Below are positions 58,064 through 64,000 of a stretch of 64,000 bases of DNA, piece by piece. Position 1 is the first letter of the stretch. Every line of letters starts with the position of its first letter. The notes below the pieces were generated by a model. That model saw only the letters and a program-made list of their open reading frames with translations, was not told the DNA's origin and did no database searches. Both the position numbers and the translations under genes were made by a program. Source of the stretch: Gordonia prachuapensis (GTDB taxonomy: Bacteria > Actinomycetota > Actinomycetes > Mycobacteriales > Mycobacteriaceae); contig NZ_JAZDUE010000008.1 of NCBI RefSeq assembly GCF_036350515.1, forward strand, positions 1 to 64,000, written 5' to 3'.

Positions 58064-59200
58064 ATGACTCAGGACACAGCGACGTCGGTCCTCGTGGCCG
58101 GCTCCGGGATCGCCGGCTGCGCTGCGGCGATTCTGCTCGCCAAGGCAGGAGTAGCGGTCGACATCGTCGAATCACAGCCTCGAGAACGTGCGAGCGGATC
58201 GGGTATCACTTTGCAGGGCAACGCGTTGCGGGTGCTCTCGCACCTCGGTGTGTGGGACGAGGTGGCCGAGCATGGCTATGGTTTCGACACCCTCGGCATC
58301 CGCGCCCCTGATGACAACGGCACCCTGATCGTCGAGATGCCCGACGCCAAGACCGGTGGGCCGGACCTCCCCGCGGCGATGGGCATGGAGCGTCCGGTGC
58401 TGGCGGCGATGCTGCGTGAAGCTGCCGATCTGGCCGGAGTCAAGTCCCGCTTCTCCACGGAGGTGACGACGCTCGGTCAGGACGCGGATGGCGTCGACGT
58501 CGAGTTCTCGGATGGGTCGCGCGGACGCTATGACGTCGTGATCGGCGCGGACGGCGTCAAGTCCGCGACACGGCGTGCCCTGGGTATCGACGTCGAGCCG
58601 GCCCCGACCGGCATGGGGATCTGGCGGGTGCTGTGCTCACGACCGGAGTCGATCACCCGCACCGACCTCTACTACGGCGGGATTGGCTACATCGCCGGAT
58701 ACTGCCCGACGGGCGAGGATTCGATGTACGCCTACATCGTCGAAGATGCGCAGGACCGCTCCGGACTCAGCGACGTCGAGCGGCTCGAGATCATGCGATC
58801 CCTCGCCGAGCACTACCACGGCCCGTGGGACGACATCCGCGCCCTCATCACCGACGCCTCCCGCATCAACTACACCTGGTTCGAGTCCCACCTGCTCGAG
58901 GAGCCATGGAACCGTGGTCGGGTTGTGCTGATAGGTGATGCGGCTCATGTGTGCCCGCCCACCCTCGCCCAGGGCGGCGCGCAGGCACTCGAGGATGCCG
59001 CTGTGCTGGCCGAACTGCTCGTCAGCATGCCCGTCGGCGCCGATCTGTGGCGCACTTTCCACGAACGCCGACTCCCGCGCGCCGGAGCGGTCGTCAACGG
59101 GTCACTGCAACTCGGACAGTGGATGCTCGACAACGACCCGGCCGCCGACGTCCCCGGCCTGATGGGACGCATCGCGGCGCTCGTCAGCGCGCCCGCCTGA
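58064..59200 (+). CDS. FAD-dependent aromatic monooxygenase (PHBH/UbiH fold)
   Basis: This 378-residue flavoprotein has the FAD motif VAGSGIAGCAAAILLAKAG, the DG motif YDVVIGADGVKSATRR and the second FAD motif VVLIGDAAHVCPPTLAQGGAQALEDA. It should hydroxylate an aromatic ring with NAD(P)H and O2, the first step of the cluster. It is the first gene of the operon divergent from the LysR gene and is followed after 23 bases by the dioxygenase gene. Confidence 0.92.
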   Translation: MTQDTATSVLVAGSGIAGCAAAILLAKAGVAVDIVESQPRERASGSGITLQGNALRVLSHLGVWDEVAEHGYGFDTLGIRAPDDNGTLIVEMPDAKTGGPDLPAAMGMERPVLAAMLREAADLAGVKSRFSTEVTTLGQDADGVDVEFSDGSRGRYDVVIGADGVKSATRRALGIDVEPAPTGMGIWRVLCSRPESITRTDLYYGGIGYIAGYCPTGEDSMYAYIVEDAQDRSGLSDVERLEIMRSLAEHYHGPWDDIRALITDASRINYTWFESHLLEEPWNRGRVVLIGDAAHVCPPTLAQGGAQALEDAAVLAELLVSMPVGADLWRTFHERRLPRAGAVVNGSLQLGQWMLDNDPAADVPGLMGRIAALVSAPA

Positions 59201-59223
59201 CCATCCAGCCCACACAGGGAGAC

Positions 59224-60168
59224 ATGACCATGACCGACTACGCATTCACCCATCTACGACACGTGGCGCTCGCCGTGCCCGACTACGAGAAGCAACTCTC
59301 CTTCTACACCGAGCAGTGGGGCCTGTCCGTTGCCGGAAGCGACGGTGACGTCACCTATCTCGCTGCCGAGGGATCGCCCGAGTCCTACATCGTCCGTATC
59401 CGCAAGGACGCCGACAAACGTCTCGACCTCATCTCCTACGGGGTCGCAGACGCCGACGCAGTCGATGCACTTGCGGAGCGGCTGGGACGTGGCGGCGTGC
59501 AGGTGGTCGGCGAACCCCGCGATCTGCAAACACCCGGCGGCGGTTATGGATTCCGATTCTTCGACAACGAGGGCCGCACCATCGAGGTCTCCGCTGACGT
59601 GGCCCCGCGCGCACACCGCAAGATCGAGGAGGGCGAATCCATCCCGGTCAAGCTCTCGCACGTCGTCGTCAACAGCACCGACCCCGAGAGCACAGTCGCC
59701 TTCTACGAGAAGAACTTCGGGTTCCAGGTCTCCGACATCCTGATGCACCCGCGGATGGGAAAGATGATGTGGTTCATGCGGACCAACAACTGGCATCACT
59801 CCATGGCGATCGCGCGAGGACCGCATCCTGCGCTCCATCACGCCTCGTTCGAGATGCGCGGCATCGACGAGTACATGCGCGGAACCGGACGCATGCTGCG
59901 CGGCGGCGTGGAGAAGATCTGGGGACCCGGCCGGCACCAGGCCGGCAACAACACCTTCTCCTACTTCCTCGACCCCAACGGCAACACCATGGAATACACC
60001 ACCGAACTCGAAGTCCTCGAAGAAGACACGTGGCATCCCCATGTCTACGACTTCTCCGACCCGGCCGTCAGCGACCAGTGGGGGACGGCCAACGCCATGG
60101 ACGAGTTCGTGGCCGCCAAGTCCTTCAATGACGTGGACAAAGGTCTGTTCGTCGCTCCGCCCGTCTGA
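59224..60168 (+). CDS. Type I extradiol (VOC) ring-cleavage dioxygenase
   Basis: This 314-residue two-domain VOC protein has an N-terminal module (HLRHVALAVPDYEKQLSFYTEQWGL) and a C-terminal module carrying the iron ligands: His in KLSHVVVNSTD, His in LHHASFEMRG and Glu in NGNTMEYTTE. This is the 2-His-1-carboxylate set of BphC-like catechol meta-cleavage enzymes. It should cleave the diol produced by the preceding monooxygenase. The start codon follows GGGAGAC; a second Met two codons later is an alternative. Confidence 0.9.
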   Translation: MTMTDYAFTHLRHVALAVPDYEKQLSFYTEQWGLSVAGSDGDVTYLAAEGSPESYIVRIRKDADKRLDLISYGVADADAVDALAERLGRGGVQVVGEPRDLQTPGGGYGFRFFDNEGRTIEVSADVAPRAHRKIEEGESIPVKLSHVVVNSTDPESTVAFYEKNFGFQVSDILMHPRMGKMMWFMRTNNWHHSMAIARGPHPALHHASFEMRGIDEYMRGTGRMLRGGVEKIWGPGRHQAGNNTFSYFLDPNGNTMEYTTELEVLEEDTWHPHVYDFSDPAVSDQWGTANAMDEFVAAKSFNDVDKGLFVAPPV

Positions 60169-60194
60169 CCTGAAGCTCAGAAAGTAGCAACCAC

Positions 60195-61199
60195 ATGCGT
60201 TTCGGCACCGTACTGCAATCCGAGGGACATCGATCCGCCGTCGTCGAGTCCGACGCCGGGTGGCATCCGATTCCCGGTGTCGCTGTCTTGGATCTCGTCC
60301 GATCTGGCCTTGCCGAGGCCATCGCGATCGGGTCCCGGGCGATTCAGCAGGAGACCGTCCTGCCGGACGAGGGTCTCGTCTTCGATGCGCCCCTGCAGCC
60401 GACCACCATTCGCGACTTCGTCACCTTCGCCGAGCATGTCGAGGGTGTCCGGGCCAGCATGCAAGGCGAGTCCGGTGTGCCCGATGCGTGGTATGACGCG
60501 CCGCATTTCTATTTCACCAATCCGCACACCATTTCCGGTCCGAACGCCGCAGTCACCATCCCGGACAGATGTGAACAGCTCGACTTCGAACTCGAGGTCG
60601 CTGCTGTCATCGGCCGCGCCGGAAGCGACCTGTCGGTGAAGGAGGCCGGCGAGCACATCTTCGGCTACACCATCCTCAACGACTGGTCGGCCCGCGACAT
60701 CCAACGCCGCGAGATGCAGGTGGGACTCGGTCCGGCCAAGGGCAAGGACTTTGCGAACACGATCGGCCCGGTGTTGGTCACCGCCGACGAGTTCGATGAC
60801 CGTACCGACGCGGAGGGATTTCTGGCCCTCGGGTGTGTGGCCGAGGTCAACGGCGTCGAGGTCGGGCGAGATGTCCTGCAGAACATGGGCTGGACGTTTC
60901 CGGCGATGATCGCGTACGCATCACGTAACTCGCGCGTCGAACCCGGCGACGTACTCGGGTCCGGAACCATGGGCAACGGGGGGTGCCTCGCCGAACTCTG
61001 GGGCCGACGCGGCCGCCTTGACCCGCCACCGCTACAACCCGGTGATTCCGTGACCCTCACTGTCGAGGGGATCGGCACGTTGTCCAACACCGTGGTTGGT
61101 CGCAGTGGCGCCGCACCGGGTGTGCCCGCGGCGCGGAGGGCTCGCGACCGAGACGCGCTGCGCGCCGCCCACTTCGCAGCCAGCACAGTGCCTGGATGA
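60195..61199 (+). CDS. Fumarylacetoacetate hydrolase family protein
   Basis: This 334-residue protein has FAH-fold features: LPDEGLVFDAPLQPTTIRDFVTFAEHVEG, metal-ligand segment CEQLDFELEVAAVIG, FGYTILNDWSARDIQ, GKDFANTIGPVLVT and GDVLGSGTMGNGGCL. Members hydrolyse or decarboxylate ring-cleavage products of aromatic pathways. The position directly after the extradiol dioxygenase supports action on the meta-cleavage product or a later intermediate. Confidence 0.92.
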   Translation: MRFGTVLQSEGHRSAVVESDAGWHPIPGVAVLDLVRSGLAEAIAIGSRAIQQETVLPDEGLVFDAPLQPTTIRDFVTFAEHVEGVRASMQGESGVPDAWYDAPHFYFTNPHTISGPNAAVTIPDRCEQLDFELEVAAVIGRAGSDLSVKEAGEHIFGYTILNDWSARDIQRREMQVGLGPAKGKDFANTIGPVLVTADEFDDRTDAEGFLALGCVAEVNGVEVGRDVLQNMGWTFPAMIAYASRNSRVEPGDVLGSGTMGNGGCLAELWGRRGRLDPPPLQPGDSVTLTVEGIGTLSNTVVGRSGAAPGVPAARRARDRDALRAAHFAASTVPG

Positions 61200-61269
61200 G
61201 TCAGGTGCGCGGCCAGACGGCTGCCGGCAAACCCATGACGATGCTTCTGCTCGAGACGAGGACTGTTTT

Positions 61270-62268
61270 ATGACCACCGATTCCGTTGACATGACAACAC
61301 GGGTGATCGACCCGGCAGACCCGGAGGCCGCGATCGCCGCCACGGTCCAACGATGCTCCAACTGGGGCCGCTGGGGAACCGAAGACATTCGCGGCACCTT
61401 GAACTTCGTCGACAACGAGAAACGTTCAGCCGCCGCCCAGCTCGCGCGTCGCGGTGTTCCATTCAGTCTGTCCTTGCAATTCAACATGGATGGCCCGCAG
61501 AAGGGTTGGCGCCGGCGCACCAATCCCATTCATACGATGCTCGACACCGGCACCGACGCCGAAGCCGGCACCCAGGGGTTCCCGCATGGCATCGGTGGTG
61601 CCGACGATGTCGTGACCATGCCGTTGCAGTGTTCGACCCAATGGGACGGACTCGGCCACATATTCGATCATGGACGAGCCTGGAACGGCCGACGGGCGGG
61701 GGAGGTGGTCACCTCAGCCGGCGACCAGGTGACCGGTATCGAGACCGTCGCCGACCTGTTCGTCGGCCGCGGTGTGCTCCTCGACGTCGGCCGGGTGTGC
61801 GGCACCGACGGTGAGCTGCCCGATGGATTCGCGATCACAGTCGAACACCTCGAGCGAACCATTACCCACCACGGGCTGCAGGGCCGGGTGGGAACCGGTG
61901 ACTTCGTGCTGGTGCGCACCGGCCAACTACAGCGAGCCAAGCGGGACGGGTGGAACGACTATGCGGGCGGCGCAGCGCCAGGGCTCTCCTTCACGACCGC
62001 GGACTGGTTGCACGACAGGGAGATCGCGGCCATCGCCACCGATACCTGGGGGTTCGAGGTGCGGCCGAACGAGTTCGACGAGGCGTTCCAACCGCTGCAT
62101 CAGGTGGCGATCCCGAACATGGGACTGTTCCTCGGGGAGATGTGGGACCTCGACGGACTGGCCGCCGACTGTGCGGAGGACGGGGTGTACGAGTTCTTCC
62201 TCACTGCGGCCCCGATCCCGGTGACCGGGGCCGTCGGAGCGCCGGTGAATCCGATCGCGGTCAAGTGA
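61270..62268 (+). CDS. Cyclase family (kynurenine-formamidase/isatin-hydrolase-like) hydrolase
   Basis: This 332-residue protein contains CSTQWDGLGHIFDHG, the variant form of the cyclase/KynB metal motif HxGTHxDxPxH in which the first His is Gln/Cys-containing, and TDTWGFEVRPN near the C-terminus. Related proteins hydrolyse amides, lactams such as isatin, or related esters with a metal ion. In this cluster it probably opens or hydrolyses an intermediate. The start ATG at 61270 follows AGACGAGGA. Confidence 0.85.
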   Translation: MTTDSVDMTTRVIDPADPEAAIAATVQRCSNWGRWGTEDIRGTLNFVDNEKRSAAAQLARRGVPFSLSLQFNMDGPQKGWRRRTNPIHTMLDTGTDAEAGTQGFPHGIGGADDVVTMPLQCSTQWDGLGHIFDHGRAWNGRRAGEVVTSAGDQVTGIETVADLFVGRGVLLDVGRVCGTDGELPDGFAITVEHLERTITHHGLQGRVGTGDFVLVRTGQLQRAKRDGWNDYAGGAAPGLSFTTADWLHDREIAAIATDTWGFEVRPNEFDEAFQPLHQVAIPNMGLFLGEMWDLDGLAADCAEDGVYEFFLTAAPIPVTGAVGAPVNPIAVK

Positions 62269-62334
62269 CGTCGAGCCCGCAGCCGCTGCCAACCCGCCAA
62301 CAACCCGAAACCAACTGACAGGAAAAGAACACCG

Positions 62335-63531
62335 ATGTTCGAATACTTCGCCAAGAACAACTACGTCTGGAACTTCGCCGTCGCCGGCACCATGAACAGC
62401 CGAGGCCGGATCGACGAGGTCGACCGCGCGTGCCGCCCTCTGCGCGACATCGCCGCAGGCAACGAGGACGTCGGCACCGTCGACTTCCTACGTTCGTGGA
62501 CGGAGATGGTCGATCGGCTGGTCGCCGCCGCCGACGAGGATGCCGCGAAAGGCCACCGCCGCACCGCCGGTCAGGCCTACGCACGGGCGGCGAGCTACCT
62601 GATCACGGCCGAGCGGATGCAGCAGGCCGGCACCACCGAGCGAGAAGCAACGTACCAGCGTTGCATGGACCTGCTGGAGAAGTCCTTCGAGCTCAACGAC
62701 CCGCTGACCCGTCGCGTGCAGATTCCGTTCCGCGACACCACGTTGCCGGCGTACTACACCAAGCCGGCGGTCGCCGGTCCGGCGCCGGCGATGATCATGT
62801 GGAACGGGCTGGACAGCACCAAGGAGCATCAGTACCTGTCCGATCACAGCCTGGAACTCGCGGAGCGGGGGATCGCCACCCTGATGGTCGACTGCCCCGG
62901 ATCGGGGGAGGCGCTGCGCAAGCAGGGTTTGACGGCTCAGATCGACACCGAGGAGTGGGCCGCGGCCTGCGTCGATTTCCTCGAGTCGGACAGCGACATC
63001 GACTCGGGTCGTATCGGGCTCGTCGGATGGTCCCTGGGAGGCTACTTCGCCCCGCGCGCAGCCGCTTTCGAGAAGCGCCTGGCTCTCGTCGTGGCATGGG
63101 GAGCCAACCACAACTGGGGCAAGGTGCAACGGCGCCGCGTCGAACGCGAGGGTGAGCGCCCGGTGCCGCACTACTGGGATCATGTGATGTGGGTCTGGGG
63201 CCACGACAACCTCGACGAGTTCCTCACGATGGCAGACAAGGTGCACCTCGACGGTGTCGTCGAGAAGATCACGGTTCCGTTCCTGATTGCTCACGGCGCC
63301 AACGACCGGCAGATCCCGCTCGAGTACGCGCAACGCTCCTACGACCAGGCCGTCAACAGCCCCAAGCGTGAGCTTCGGGTGTTCACCCCCGAAGAAGGCG
63401 GCGCCGAACACATCGGACTCGACGACCTCGGCCACGTGAGCAGCTTCGTCGCCGACTGGGTGGCCGATACCTTCGCCGAAATGGACGCGGCTCCTACAGA
63501 GACCGACGAGCGGGTCGGCGCGGGAGCCTGA
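62335..63531 (+). CDS. Alpha/beta hydrolase similar to C-C bond hydrolases (DHPON-hydrolase-like)
   Basis: This 398-residue protein has an N-terminal helical extension of about 130 residues before the hydrolase fold, as in 2,6-dihydroxypseudooxynicotine hydrolase of nicotine degradation. The nucleophile is Ser in GLVGWSLGGYFAPR, the acid Asp in HGANDRQIPLEY and the base His in GGAEHIGLDD or LGHVSS. It probably cleaves a carbon-carbon bond or an ester in the pathway. Its stop is followed after 1 base by the next gene. Confidence 0.86.
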   Translation: MFEYFAKNNYVWNFAVAGTMNSRGRIDEVDRACRPLRDIAAGNEDVGTVDFLRSWTEMVDRLVAAADEDAAKGHRRTAGQAYARAASYLITAERMQQAGTTEREATYQRCMDLLEKSFELNDPLTRRVQIPFRDTTLPAYYTKPAVAGPAPAMIMWNGLDSTKEHQYLSDHSLELAERGIATLMVDCPGSGEALRKQGLTAQIDTEEWAAACVDFLESDSDIDSGRIGLVGWSLGGYFAPRAAAFEKRLALVVAWGANHNWGKVQRRRVEREGERPVPHYWDHVMWVWGHDNLDEFLTMADKVHLDGVVEKITVPFLIAHGANDRQIPLEYAQRSYDQAVNSPKRELRVFTPEEGGAEHIGLDDLGHVSSFVADWVADTFAEMDAAPTETDERVGAGA

Positions 63532-63532
63532 G

Positions 63533-64000
63533 ATGTCGGAATCCAGAGTCACCATGTCCACGAATCAGCAACGCGCCTATATCCGGCGCGAAACCGCAAT
63601 CAGCATCGCCATCAACACCGCGATGAGTCTCCTGTTCTTCCTCCTGGTATTCGGGTTCGGGCAACCAGTGCAGGTCTGGGGCATCGGAAACTATGTGTTC
63701 GACTTCGTCCCGCAGGGTTTCGTGATCGCGCTGATGGCCACCTTGGTACCCGGCGCGAAGATCAACAAGGCGCTACGCGAGGGGCGCCTGACCCGTGGGG
63801 CGGGGCACAGTCGCCTGCCGGCGCGCCTCTGGCAGCGCGCGCTGGTCGTGGCTGTGGCTTCAGCGCTCACTGGGACGGCACTCGCCGCAGTGGTGATGGC
63901 GTTGGTCGGCTCCTCGGAGTTGTCCGTTGGGGTCGCGCTGGCGGGAAAGATGGTGTTCGGCGCTATCTTGGCCGCGGTCATCACGCCGTTGGGGATGCGT
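63533..64000 (+). CDS. Membrane protein, 3' end cut by window edge
   Basis: An ATG directly after the hydrolase stop opens 156 codons with no stop before the window ends. The product begins MSESRVTMSTNQQRAYIRRE and has about four hydrophobic segments (TAISIAINTAMSLLFFLLVFG, QGFVIALMATLVPG, ALVVAVASALTGTALAAVVMALV, VALAGKMVFGAILAAVITPLG). I do not recognise a family. Its 1-base spacing makes it part of the ring-cleavage operon, perhaps a transport component. Confidence 0.8.
   Translation, partial: MSESRVTMSTNQQRAYIRRETAISIAINTAMSLLFFLLVFGFGQPVQVWGIGNYVFDFVPQGFVIALMATLVPGAKINKALREGRLTRGAGHSRLPARLWQRALVVAVASALTGTALAAVVMALVGSSELSVGVALAGKMVFGAILAAVITPLGMR

Noticed and set aside
1..64000. tRNA and rRNA genes
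   Set aside because: I looked for cloverleaf-type short genes and rRNA-like conserved blocks in the intergenic regions and saw none. A covariance-model search would be decisive.

Overview
The window is GC-rich actinobacterial DNA, most likely from Gordonia or a close mycolate-containing relative. This is an inference from gene content: a dnaK-grpE-dnaJ-hspR operon, a secreted cutinase, an LpqC-like esterase, an F420-type luciferase-like oxidoreductase, a UsfX-like anti-sigma factor, PucR and TetR regulators, and intergenic palindromic repeats with a GCGCTAGCG core. I saw no rRNA, tRNA or CRISPR array. The left edge holds the last 33 codons of an IS630-family transposase. The right edge cuts a membrane-protein gene.

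Layout. 0.2-8.3 kb: general redox and sugar metabolism (zinc alcohol dehydrogenase, two short-chain dehydrogenases, a flavodoxin-fold reductase, an orphan anti-sigma factor, a GH15 trehalase/glucoamylase divergent from a glucose-6-phosphate dehydrogenase). 8.3-11.7 kb: two divergent transporters whose shared intergenic region carries repeated TGTGCAC sites. 11.7-21.2 kb: a PucR regulator divergent from a long operon. This operon encodes an HbpS/GlcG protein, a heme-oxygenase-like diiron enzyme, a Rieske ferredoxin, a ferredoxin reductase, an aldehyde dehydrogenase, a second Rieske ferredoxin, a cytoplasmic GGT-like Ntn-hydrolase, a RidA protein and a DUF1275 membrane protein. It is the best candidate here for an undescribed catabolic system: the electron-transfer chain is typical of a Rieske oxygenase, but the only visible oxygenase is the diiron protein.

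21.2-36.6 kb: a VOC protein, hsp20 behind a CIRCE element that overlaps the VOC stop codon, a TetR-controlled operon with an F420-type oxidoreductase and a rifampin-phosphotransferase-like dikinase, an MFS exporter, a cutinase, and Lon protease behind a degenerate HAIR site. 36.7-41.4 kb: the HspR-controlled dnaK operon, interrupted by a repeat-filled grpE-dnaJ gap. 41.5-48.9 kb: a membrane protein next to hspR, a globin-reductase, an amidohydrolase, a tandem palindromic repeat, a soluble Ser/Thr kinase, an intradiol-dioxygenase-like lipoprotein and a GlcD-like FAD oxidase. 49.0-54.5 kb: a small acidic membrane protein, a two-component system, an SLC13 permease and glycerate kinase, probably one operon for hydroxy-acid use. 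54.6-56.9 kb: an AidB-like acyl-CoA dehydrogenase with its TetR regulator and a 37-bp palindromic operator. 57.0-64.0 kb: a LysR regulator divergent from a ring-cleavage operon (FAD monooxygenase, type I extradiol dioxygenase, FAH-family hydrolase, cyclase-family hydrolase, C-C hydrolase-like alpha/beta hydrolase, membrane protein).

Heat-shock control can be read across the window. HrcA/CIRCE appears to control hsp20, while HspR/HAIR appears to control dnaK and possibly lon. Functions come from motif and family recognition by eye; no database search was run.
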